Below are positions 1-6,469 of a stretch of 16,274 nt of DNA, piece after piece. The DNA comes from Acidimicrobiales bacterium (GTDB lineage Bacteria > Actinomycetota > Acidimicrobiia > Acidimicrobiales > Poriferisodalaceae): positions 1 to 16,274 of the forward strand of contig JASMKJ010000451.1 in the NCBI GenBank assembly GCA_030749275.1, in the 5' to 3' direction. The notes below the pieces were generated by a model. It searched no databases. It saw only the letters and a program-made list of their open reading frames with translations, and was not told the DNA's origin. The stretch's first letter is position 1. Every line of letters starts with the position of its first letter. The translations under genes and the position numbers were made by a program.

Positions 1-955
1 TTGTCTTTCGTGTCGACAAGTCGATCAAACCCTCCATCAGGTTTTCGAGAGATAACTCTTTGCTCACAAGGGGTTCCAAAGCGCCCGTCGCTACTAGTTC
101 CCAAAGTTCCTCATAACACTCGTCAAGCACGTCATCCATGCGACCCTTGTATCCACCCATGTGGACCCCCACAACCGAGTAGTTCTTCACTAGAACATGG
201 TTTGCTGGGGCACTGGGAATGTCACCACTCGCGAATCCCACTACTAATAATCGTCCTTCCCATGCCACCAGACGTCTTGCAACATCGAAGTACTCACCAC
301 CCACTGGGTCATATATGAGATCGCAGCCTGCTCCCGAAGTGGCCTCCATTACCTTCTCGTACAGATCTTCTGAGTTGTAATCAACGACTACATCTGCCCC
401 AAGTGATCTACACACATCGACTTTTTCGCTTCCGCCAGCCGCCGCGATGACGGTGCAACCATGGGCCTTTGCCATTTGCACCGCAGCGGAACCAACACCA
501 CCAGCCGCCGCGAGAACCAGCACCGTTTCACCCGGCTGCATCTGTCCGCGCCGATGAAGTGCAGTCCAACCAGTCCCATAAATCACATTCATTGCCGCAG
601 CGGCCGGGAGCGAAACGTTGTCTGGGACAATTCGCATTTCAGGGCCGCGCACCAAAGCTTCTTCGGCGTATCCCCCCCATCCCGAAGCCGTCATCCCCAA
701 CACACGGTCGCCCGTCTGAAGTTCACAGTCGGGTCCCACCTCCACCACAGTGCCGGCGACACTCATTCCGGGTGTGAAAGGCGGGTCAAGCCTGACTTGA
801 TATTGACCTTGACATTGAAGAATGTCGGCGAAGTTCAGATCGCTAGCCGATACCGCTACTCGTGCTTCGCCGACTCCCGGTGACGGGGATTCGACGTCGT
901 CGAGGGAAAGAACATCCCATGGGTCACCTAGTTCCTTCAAACGCCACGCTTTCAT
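1..955 (-). CDS. NADPH:quinone oxidoreductase-type zinc-independent alcohol dehydrogenase (3' end cut)
   Basis: Medium-chain dehydrogenase/reductase of the quinone oxidoreductase group, which typically reduces quinones, enones or enoyl-type substrates with NADPH in the cytosol. I translated it from the complement: 318 codons are open from the ATG and no stop is reached before the window edge. The N-terminal GroES-like half has PFTPGMSVAGTVVEVG (residues 59-74) and TGDRVLG (81-87). The Rossmann half has the nucleotide loop AAAGGVGSAAVQMAK (149-163), GADVVVDY (186-193) and YDPVGG (215-220). The Cys-rich structural-zinc loop and catalytic zinc ligands of true alcohol dehydrogenases are absent, which fits the zinc-free subgroup. 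AAAGGAAC lies just upstream of the ATG as ribosome site. It is divergent from the renalase-like gene, 75 bases away. Family confidence is high; the substrate is unknown. Confidence 0.9.
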   Translation of the reverse strand, partial: MKAWRLKELGDPWDVLSLDDVESPSPGVGEARVAVSASDLNFADILQCQGQYQVRLDPPFTPGMSVAGTVVEVGPDCELQTGDRVLGMTASGWGGYAEEALVRGPEMRIVPDNVSLPAAAAMNVIYGTGWTALHRRGQMQPGETVLVLAAAGGVGSAAVQMAKAHGCTVIAAAGGSEKVDVCRSLGADVVVDYNSEDLYEKVMEATSGAGCDLIYDPVGGEYFDVARRLVAWEGRLLVVGFASGDIPSAPANHVLVKNYSVVGVHMGGYKGRMDDVLDECYEELWELVATGALEPLVSKELSLENLMEGLIDLSTRKT

Positions 956-981
956 CGGGTTCCTTTCGGATTGGCAGGTGG

Positions 982-997
982 GTTGCACCGTACCAAC
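982..997. promoter_or_regulatory. imperfect dyad between divergent genes, possible operator
   Basis: GTTG and CAAC arms are separated by eight bases, with CG at the centre, in the 75-base gap between two divergent genes. Ten of sixteen positions are symmetric. Position between divergent starts is the main argument for a regulatory role; a dyad this short can occur by chance. Confidence 0.2.
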
Positions 998-1030
998 GAA
1001 CTTTCATCGTCGGCGAGGTAAGTTCAATTC

Positions 1031-1978
1031 ATGTCGAATTCCTCAACTAACGTCGCAATTATTGGGGCGGGTATTACTGGGGCGGCCGCGGCATACCGGC
1101 TGAGCCAATTGGGAATACTCGCCGACGTGTATGAAATCGACTCAAACGTCGGCGGAAGGATGGCTCGATTTCGGTTCGGTGAAGCCGTGTTTGATCACGG
1201 TGCACAATTCTTCACGACTCGAGGAAACGAATTCCGAACCTTGGTCGAAGCTGCCGAAACTGATGGTGCTGCGGAAGTCTGGACCCGCGGCTTCGGGGAA
1301 ACCCCCGACGGTTACGAGAGATGGCGAGGGGTTCCTGATATGACCGCTTTGGCCGCGTGGCTCTTACGCAAGTCCGGAGCCGCACTGCATGTGGAGTCAC
1401 CGGTGACCGACCTTGGTCAACTCTCCACTTCGGGAATAATTTTGACTCCCCCGATTCCAGTGAGCATCTCCCTCGCTCGAGATTCTGGTCTGGAACCTCC
1501 ACCTGACCTCATGAGTCGACTCGAGGCAATCCAATACAAGCGAACGATTGCAGTCCTGTTGGTCTTACACAGCCCACCAGCTGGAATGCCGCCGGGTGGA
1601 GGCATACAGCTCTTAGACGATCAAGACCTGGCTTTCATCACCGACAATTGCGAGAAAGGCGTCAGTTCGGTTCCAGCTATCACGATTCACCTCTCTAACG
1701 ACGCGAGTCTCGCTCTGTGGGATCAGTCTGATGAAGCCGTCATCGACTTCGCCATCGAGAAAACCAAGAGTTGGGTCGAGGGCTTGGACGTTGCGGATCA
1801 TTCGATCACCAGATGGCGTTACGCCGGTCCCGTAGAAGTACTCCCTGAGTCGTCCGCGTCCTGGGGAACAAAGCCGTCACTGGTGATAGCCGGCGAAGCG
1901 TTCAATGGACCAAAAGTTGAAGGTGCGTTTACCTCGGGGATCGACGCGGCGAATAGAGTCGCTAAGGAGATCCGTTAA
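1031..1978 (+). CDS. renalase-like NAD(P)/FAD-dependent oxidoreductase
   Basis: FAD-dependent oxidoreductase of the amine-oxidase superfamily, closest by motif to bacterial renalase and related COG3380 proteins. Characterised renalases oxidise mis-reduced dihydro-NAD(P) isomers. Visible: dinucleotide motif IIGAGITG (residues 10-17), the FAD-ribose acid in VYEIDSNVGGRMA (33-45, E35), the family hallmark FDHGAQFFTTR (54-64), RWRYAGP (261-267), and the C-terminal FAD segment IAGEAFNGPKVEGAFTSG (286-303). At 315 residues it is near family size. The stretch around residues 118-145 looks shorter than I expect, because the strands that normally precede the second FAD-contacting segment are compressed. 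GAGG at 1015-1018 is the likely ribosome site, about 12 bases from the ATG. It heads a plus-strand run; the next gene starts 19 bases after its stop. The substrate is unknown and renalase activity is not assured. Confidence 0.82.
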   Translation: MSNSSTNVAIIGAGITGAAAAYRLSQLGILADVYEIDSNVGGRMARFRFGEAVFDHGAQFFTTRGNEFRTLVEAAETDGAAEVWTRGFGETPDGYERWRGVPDMTALAAWLLRKSGAALHVESPVTDLGQLSTSGIILTPPIPVSISLARDSGLEPPPDLMSRLEAIQYKRTIAVLLVLHSPPAGMPPGGGIQLLDDQDLAFITDNCEKGVSSVPAITIHLSNDASLALWDQSDEAVIDFAIEKTKSWVEGLDVADHSITRWRYAGPVEVLPESSASWGTKPSLVIAGEAFNGPKVEGAFTSGIDAANRVAKEIR

Positions 1979-1997
1979 GCGGTTCTAAGGCCGGAAC

Positions 1998-2357
1998 ATG
2001 AACAGATCAGAACACATCGCAGGTCTTGAGCTATCGCGGCTCACGCCTGCAGACATCGAGTATTTCTTCCGGACTCTGTTACCTCGGGTTCCAGCTTCAG
2101 CGCGAGAAGAGAACCAACATCTTCTGGACGTTCTCCGGTCGCGTTTGCGAGATACAGCTGTGCACCTCGGTGACCCGACAGCACACACATTTGACCCTAG
2201 AGACATCGAAAGGATGCTCGGTTCCATTTGCGACCGCTTGGAACGCATGAAGCGACGCGAGTGGAAAGCACGAAAGGATGGCATCAGTGTCTTGAAGCAA
2301 CTACGGATCCAGGTCGGCGAAATCTCAGCTGATCTTCATGGACTAGGGGCCGGGTGA
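1998..2357 (+). CDS. hypothetical protein, 119 residues, charged and helical
   Basis: I do not recognise a family. The product is small, soluble, and rich in Arg, Glu and Leu, with no signal peptide, membrane segment or Cys motif. Residues about 28-52 and 68-115 look alpha-helical, and the segment from DIERMLGSICDRLERMKRRE onward (69-88) has an amphipathic, coiled-coil-like spacing. The ATG follows the renalase-like stop by 19 bases and is preceded by a weak AAGG (about 1987-1990). The SnoaL-fold gene begins 49 bases downstream, so it sits inside a same-strand run and is probably co-transcribed. It could be an accessory or oligomerisation protein for a neighbouring enzyme, but nothing in the sequence proves this. 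The reading frame is supported by position and by the tight fit between neighbours rather than by homology. Confidence 0.6.
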   Translation: MNRSEHIAGLELSRLTPADIEYFFRTLLPRVPASAREENQHLLDVLRSRLRDTAVHLGDPTAHTFDPRDIERMLGSICDRLERMKRREWKARKDGISVLKQLRIQVGEISADLHGLGAG

Positions 2358-2379
2358 CACGCCGTGCTTGAAGCCCCTA
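2344..2379 (+). other. nested inverted repeat across the end of the 119-residue gene
   Basis: TAGGGGC (2344-2350) and GCCCCTA (2373-2379) are perfectly complementary, with a 22-base loop that contains a second small dyad, CACGCCGTG. The outer left arm lies in the last codons of the upstream gene and the right arm lies before the SnoaL-gene ribosome site. There is no T-tract, so it is not a standard intrinsic terminator. It may be an mRNA structure or processing site. Confidence 0.3.
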
Positions 2380-2406
2380 ACGTGGGAGTGAAACGGAGGT
2401 GCATTG

Positions 2407-2829
2407 ATGGCGCTAGAACCAGGTGACTATGAAGAAATTCGACAGCTACTAGCTAGGTACAACTTTGCCGTCGATTTCGGTCACATCGACAAGTGGGTAA
2501 ACACATTTACACCCGATGGCACGTTCAGTTGCGTGGGCCTTCCTGACGGCGCTCCCTTGGGCGGAAAACATGAAGGCCAGGATGCGCTTCGCTCATACGC
2601 CGAAACACATTTTGAAATCAATCAAGGCCGCGCTCGACACTGGAATTGGAATCTCGTCATTGAAGGAGACGGCGATACCGCGACTATGGAGTGCTATCTG
2701 AATGCCTTTAGCGCCGGTCAGGGTGATTCAGCCCAATTCCGAGCTACGGGCGTTTACCGGGACCGTTTGCTCCGAACCGATGAGGGCTGGAAGTTCGCTG
2801 AACGAGAAGTGACGATCGATCCGGCTTGA
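2407..2829 (+). CDS. SnoaL-like (NTF2-fold) protein, putative dehydratase/isomerase
   Basis: A 140-residue cone-fold protein of the SnoaL/BaiE/LinA type. These small cytosolic enzymes commonly do dehydration, isomerisation or hydrolysis near an Asp-His pair. Visible: DYEEIRQLLARYNFAVDFG (residues 7-25), DGTF (37-40), HEGQDALRSY (55-64), RARHWNWNLVIEGD (75-88) and a closing DEGWKFAEREVTID near the C terminus. D23 and H78 sit where the LinA catalytic Asp/His dyad is expected, with Y18 nearby, so an enzyme is more likely than a mere binding fold. ATG 2407 is chosen over an in-frame TTG at 2404 because GGAGG at 2395-2399 is seven bases from the ATG but only four from the TTG. The gene lies between the unknown protein and the Fe(II) oxygenase. 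The reaction cannot be named from sequence. Confidence 0.85.
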   Translation: MALEPGDYEEIRQLLARYNFAVDFGHIDKWVNTFTPDGTFSCVGLPDGAPLGGKHEGQDALRSYAETHFEINQGRARHWNWNLVIEGDGDTATMECYLNAFSAGQGDSAQFRATGVYRDRLLRTDEGWKFAEREVTIDPA

Positions 2830-2895
2830 GTAGATACTTGGAGACCCCTCAATGTTGTATGCCCTACCCTTGCGCGACAGTTTGAAGGGGGACCC

Positions 2896-3864
2896 GTGTC
2901 ATCGAGCGCTACTTCCACCGACATAATTCCCGTACTTGATCTTCAACCCCTACTTGACGGTGATGACTCCGGCATCGCGACGCTGGCAGACGAACTGGGT
3001 CGAGCTCTTGAAGAGATCGGCTTTTTCTCTGTCATCAACCATGGGGTGCCTTGGGAACTGATTGAAGATATCTACGATGCGACACGCAACCTGCATGCGT
3101 TGCCTCAACCACAAAAAGAGGCCATCACCATGGACCGGACCCATGGCGGATATCTGGGGATGGGCGCAGGCACTTCGTACGCGAGTGAGATAGCAGGAGA
3201 GGTACGCAAACCAAACCAAAACGAAGCGTTCTTCATACATGAAGGTGGATACCGCGAGGCAAACCAATATCCCGATATCGACGGCTTCAAGGAGCTAACA
3301 ACCTCCTACATCGAGTCGATGCAACGGCTCGCGATGTCCTTGTTGCCGCTGCTGGCGCTCTCACTTGACCTTGATTCTGGATTCTTTACCGACGACTTTG
3401 ACATCCCGAGCGTGACATTGAGGATGTCTCACTATCCGGTTATGGACTACAGCGACAATGAGTGGGGTTTAGCCCCACACACAGATAGTTCTATTTTCAC
3501 GTTCTTACCAGCAAACGACATTCCCGGTCTTGAGGTCCGTCCAGCCGGATACGACTGGATCCAACCGCCGGCAGTGCCCTGCTCCTTCATCGTAAACAGC
3601 GGGGACATGTTGAAGCGTTGGACCAACGGGAAGTATTTGTCTACCGCCCACAGAGCAAGCAACCTTTCTGATGTTGATCGCTATGCGGTGCCGTTCTTTT
3701 TCGGTGCCCGCGACGACGCCGTCATTGAGCCCGTTCCAACAACCGTGTCTCCGGAAACGCCAAGTCGCTACGAGTCAACTACCTACGGCGACTACCAACG
3801 ATGGTTCATTGACCGAAATTACCGGGGAATGACAGGTCAAGCAGCTTCAGAAACTCCGCCATAG
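2896..3864 (+). CDS. Fe(II)/2-oxoglutarate-type oxygenase, isopenicillin N synthase family
   Basis: A 322-residue non-haem iron oxygenase. The N-terminal DIOX_N region runs IIPVLDLQPLL (residues 10-20), ALEEIGFFSVINHGVP (37-52) and GGYLGMG (84-90). The double-stranded beta-helix core carries the iron triad in GLAPHTDSSIFTFL (H195, D197) and STAHRASN (H252). The usual cosubstrate motif RxS is present only as R262-Y-A264, in DRYAVPFFF. The Arg is kept and the Ser is Ala, so cosubstrate handling may differ from the textbook enzymes. Start is GTG 2896, preceded by AAGGGGG (2885-2891). It is the last gene of the plus run and ends 13 bases from the convergent CoA-transferase stop. Likely reactions are hydroxylation, desaturation or ring modification of a small molecule; which one is unknown. 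Confidence 0.88.
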   Translation: MSSSATSTDIIPVLDLQPLLDGDDSGIATLADELGRALEEIGFFSVINHGVPWELIEDIYDATRNLHALPQPQKEAITMDRTHGGYLGMGAGTSYASEIAGEVRKPNQNEAFFIHEGGYREANQYPDIDGFKELTTSYIESMQRLAMSLLPLLALSLDLDSGFFTDDFDIPSVTLRMSHYPVMDYSDNEWGLAPHTDSSIFTFLPANDIPGLEVRPAGYDWIQPPAVPCSFIVNSGDMLKRWTNGKYLSTAHRASNLSDVDRYAVPFFFGARDDAVIEPVPTTVSPETPSRYESTTYGDYQRWFIDRNYRGMTGQAASETPP

Positions 3865-3868
3865 GACA

Positions 3869-3880
3869 TAACGGTCGTTA
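3869..3880. repeat. short palindrome at the convergent gene junction
   Basis: TAACGGTCGTTA is symmetric except for its two central bases. It covers the 13-base gap between convergent genes and the CoA-transferase stop codon. The arms are too short and the loop too tight for a confident terminator call. Confidence 0.2.
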
Positions 3881-6316
3881 CTCAAGTACCCCTGCAACAG
3901 CTAATTCAGCGACGCGGTCGGCGTCATACCCTAGGAGTCCCTCTAGAACTTCGAAAGTGTGCTGACCGTAGCTAGGACCCGCGTCGGTGATGTCATCACT
4001 TGATCTGCTCATAACGAAACGGGTGCCTTCAACCCACATTTTTTCGTTCGTCATGTGGTTGACGTGACGAAAGTGTCGTCGGTGTTCAAGCTGGGGGTCC
4101 TCAGCGAGGGCCTCCGACATCTGCAGCCGGTGTGCCGTCACGCCCGCTTGTTGAAGCGCCTCTTGTGCGTCCGCGCCCGAACGCTGGGAGGTCCAAGCAG
4201 AAATCTCAGCATCAATTTCTTCTTGCTGTCCGCGTCGCTGTTCAACTCCCAGGTCGACAAGCTGGTCCGGGAGAGCCATAAGTTGGCAGATCGCTCTCCA
4301 CTGGTCATCGTCTTCGCAAGCTATGGCAACCCATTTGTCTTCACCTTCAGCGGCATAGTTTCCGTGGGGATACATCAATGGGTGGTCGTTGCCTACCGGT
4401 TCGGGTTCCCGACCGTTGATTCGGTAGTCAAGCACCGCTGGCGTCATGAAGTGCATTGCCGATTCGGCTTGGGAGAGATCGACATACTGGCCTTCGCCGG
4501 TCCGGTCACGATGGTCAAGTGCAGCCAAGATTGCCGCCGTGAGAAATCGTGGCGATACGTAGTCGGTGTAGGCGCCCATCACCCCGGCGGGGTCTCTGTC
4601 TGGCCATCCCGTCATTGCGTAGAACCCTGACATTGAAGCGCCCATAGTGCCAAAGCCCGCCAAACTTGACAGCGGTCCGTCCTGACCAAATAGGCAACTA
4701 CTAGTCATGATGATTGAGGGGTTGACCTTTTTTAGGTCTTGATAGCCCAGTCCCCAGTTCTGCATGGCTTTAGGCGAAAATGATTCGCAGACAACGTCAG
4801 CCCATTTCACGAGGTCGAGAATCACTTCCCTCGCCTCGGGTTTCGACATGTCTAGGGCAAGACCCATCTTTCCCGCGTTCATGTTTTGATATAAGCCGCC
4901 GTTGTCAGCTCCCCCTTCGTCATTGAGAAAGGGCTGGATGGTGCGGGCTGTTTCAATCTTGTTCGAGGATTCGATGCGCACCACAGTTGCACCCCAGTCG
5001 GCAAGAACTCTCGTTGACGCCGGTCCCGCCATCACCCACTGCAAATCCAACACGTTGACGTCCGAAAGGGGTAGTGCGGTTCCGTCCGAAGATGTTTTCG
5101 CTGCGTTGGCTGGCAAGGAGCGTGCCATTTCGTCCTCGAACTCAGCGTTGGCCTCTCCCAAGGAGGGAGGGGGTTGATCGATGATCATCGGCGTCGCCGA
5201 CATTTTCGCCGAGGGGCCAGGGAAGGAGACCTTTCCATGGCCGGGGATATCGATTTCACGCCAAAAGTCTCGTTCGTCGTAATGTGGCTCTTCTGCGACG
5301 TCTCCCACGGTGGCAATGGGCACGATCAAGAGTCGCCGCTCTAGGGCCTCCTTGAGAAGGTCCCTTTTTTGTCGCTTGGAAGTGAACTCTGCCGCCACGT
5401 CTTGAATCCGGTCGTACTCCCCCATGGGAATTTGTCCGCTCATGACTCCGGCAACAAAGTCGATCCATTCGATCTCTAGGTCGCTGTCTTCGCATTCCCC
5501 TTCTGCATGGATCCATTCAAAGAGACGCTGACCAAACGGACCGATCGCTTCTCCGAACAAGATGGTCGTCGAGACGTAACCATCGGCAGCTGGTGACCGG
5601 AGCCGGATCTTGAATGGACCCAGTTTGGCTCCCCCGCTTAGACGCCCCGCTTCTTGAGCGTTGTATAGATGAGCTAAAGAGGTCGACTGCACGGCGCAGG
5701 TAAGCGCCTGTTGCGCTGATACGTCAACGTGTTGGCCTTCGCCAGATCGGTTCCGTTCATGCAGCGCAATTAGGGTCGCGGCACCTGCCTCAGCTGATGC
5801 ATGAAGGAAAGACTGGTCAAGTGGGATGCGCAGGGGCGCTCGGTCATCGTCTCCTTGCAGATTCATTTGCATTCCCGCGGCGGCGACGGTTAGGTCCGTG
5901 GCTAACCAGGACGCCTTTGGACCGTTTTGACCATATGCAGAAATGGAGGTGAAAACTATTTGGGGGTTGAGCGCCGAGAGTTCCTCGTAGCTAAGTCCCC
6001 GACGAGCCATTGTGCCCACGTCAGAGGATTCGATAATGACATCAGCTCCTTCAACGAGAGCTTTTAAACGAGATTGCCCCTCTTCGGAATCTAGGTCCAG
6101 CGTGATGCTTCGCTTGCCGCGGTTGTATGACCAAAACCACAGTGAAGCTTCCGGGTCGTCTTCGCGTCCCTCCACAAATGGGCCGACTGCACGCGAACGG
6201 GATCCTGTTGGCGGTTCAACCAGAATGACCTCAGCTCCTAGGTCGGCAAGCATCATGCCCGCTAGTTGGCCTCGTTCGTCAGTTAAATCCAGGACCCGAT
6301 ACGGCTCCAACATCAT
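3878..6316 (-). CDS. tandem-domain CaiB/BaiF family III CoA-transferase
   Basis: An 812-residue fusion of two CoA-transferase family III domains, roughly residues 3-380 and 418-805. Single-domain members are about 380-420 residues. Family III enzymes move CoA between acyl groups through an aspartyl-CoA intermediate. N half: YRVLDLTDERGQLAGMMLAD (6-25), VEPP (33-36) and RNRSGEGQHVDVSAQQA (188-204). C half: VLDLQWVMAGPASTRVLADW (422-441), RIES (447-450) and DRTGEGQYVDLSQAES (604-619). Counting back from the TGEGQ landmark, the catalytic Asp position is D585 in the C half (AYTDYVS) but F170 in the N half, where the nearest Asp is D167. The N half may therefore be non-catalytic. ATG 6316 is followed directly by ATG 6313; GGGGG just upstream suits either. 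The gene is divergent from the amidase gene and may activate a carboxylate made by its neighbours. Confidence 0.92.
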   Translation of the reverse strand: MMLEPYRVLDLTDERGQLAGMMLADLGAEVILVEPPTGSRSRAVGPFVEGREDDPEASLWFWSYNRGKRSITLDLDSEEGQSRLKALVEGADVIIESSDVGTMARRGLSYEELSALNPQIVFTSISAYGQNGPKASWLATDLTVAAAGMQMNLQGDDDRAPLRIPLDQSFLHASAEAGAATLIALHERNRSGEGQHVDVSAQQALTCAVQSTSLAHLYNAQEAGRLSGGAKLGPFKIRLRSPAADGYVSTTILFGEAIGPFGQRLFEWIHAEGECEDSDLEIEWIDFVAGVMSGQIPMGEYDRIQDVAAEFTSKRQKRDLLKEALERRLLIVPIATVGDVAEEPHYDERDFWREIDIPGHGKVSFPGPSAKMSATPMIIDQPPPSLGEANAEFEDEMARSLPANAAKTSSDGTALPLSDVNVLDLQWVMAGPASTRVLADWGATVVRIESSNKIETARTIQPFLNDEGGADNGGLYQNMNAGKMGLALDMSKPEAREVILDLVKWADVVCESFSPKAMQNWGLGYQDLKKVNPSIIMTSSCLFGQDGPLSSLAGFGTMGASMSGFYAMTGWPDRDPAGVMGAYTDYVSPRFLTAAILAALDHRDRTGEGQYVDLSQAESAMHFMTPAVLDYRINGREPEPVGNDHPLMYPHGNYAAEGEDKWVAIACEDDDQWRAICQLMALPDQLVDLGVEQRRGQQEEIDAEISAWTSQRSGADAQEALQQAGVTAHRLQMSEALAEDPQLEHRRHFRHVNHMTNEKMWVEGTRFVMSRSSDDITDAGPSYGQHTFEVLEGLLGYDADRVAELAVAGVLE

Positions 6317-6329
6317 TTTGTCCCCCTAT

Positions 6330-6343
6330 TGATCACAAGATCA
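6330..6343. promoter_or_regulatory. 14-base dyad upstream of CoA-transferase gene, candidate operator
   Basis: TGATC-ACAA-GATCA has perfect five-base arms. Extending to ATTGATC/GATCATT gives seven-base arms with one mismatch. It lies 14 bases upstream of the CoA-transferase ATG, in the 153-base gap shared with the divergent amidase gene, where a repressor or activator would be expected. The regulator is unknown and none is encoded in the window. Confidence 0.35.
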
Positions 6344-6350
6344 TTCACTA

Positions 6351-6383
6351 TTTCGTTGGGAAAAACCAGACCTAGTTTCGTTG
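6351..6383. repeat. 8-base direct repeat in divergent promoter region
   Basis: TTTCGTTG occurs at 6351-6358 and again at 6376-6383, 25 bases apart start to start, each preceded by CTA or CTAG. The second copy runs into TTGACA (6381-6386), a perfect -35 hexamer pointing toward the amidase gene. I find no matching -10 at normal spacing. Confidence 0.22.
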
Positions 6384-6469
6384 ACATCGGGATTCGAAAT
6401 TTTCTGCCTTGCGTAGTGGCGTCACCCGTTAACGTGATGGGCAATGATCGACGCACAGCGGAGGACACA

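Noticed and set aside
1..883. Plus-strand open frames (1-318, 461-883, 469-777)
   Set aside because: They are shadows of the minus-strand quinone oxidoreductase gene, which reads cleanly through the whole region with family motifs.
4055..4630. 191-codon open frame on the plus strand
   Set aside because: It is antisense to the middle of the CoA-transferase gene, whose protein shows clear family motifs throughout; the antisense product shows no recognisable features.
6329..6469. 47-residue N-terminal extension of the amidase from a TTG
   Set aside because: It has no ribosome site and no family features and would fill the divergent promoter region; ATG 6470 has GGAGG at a proper distance.
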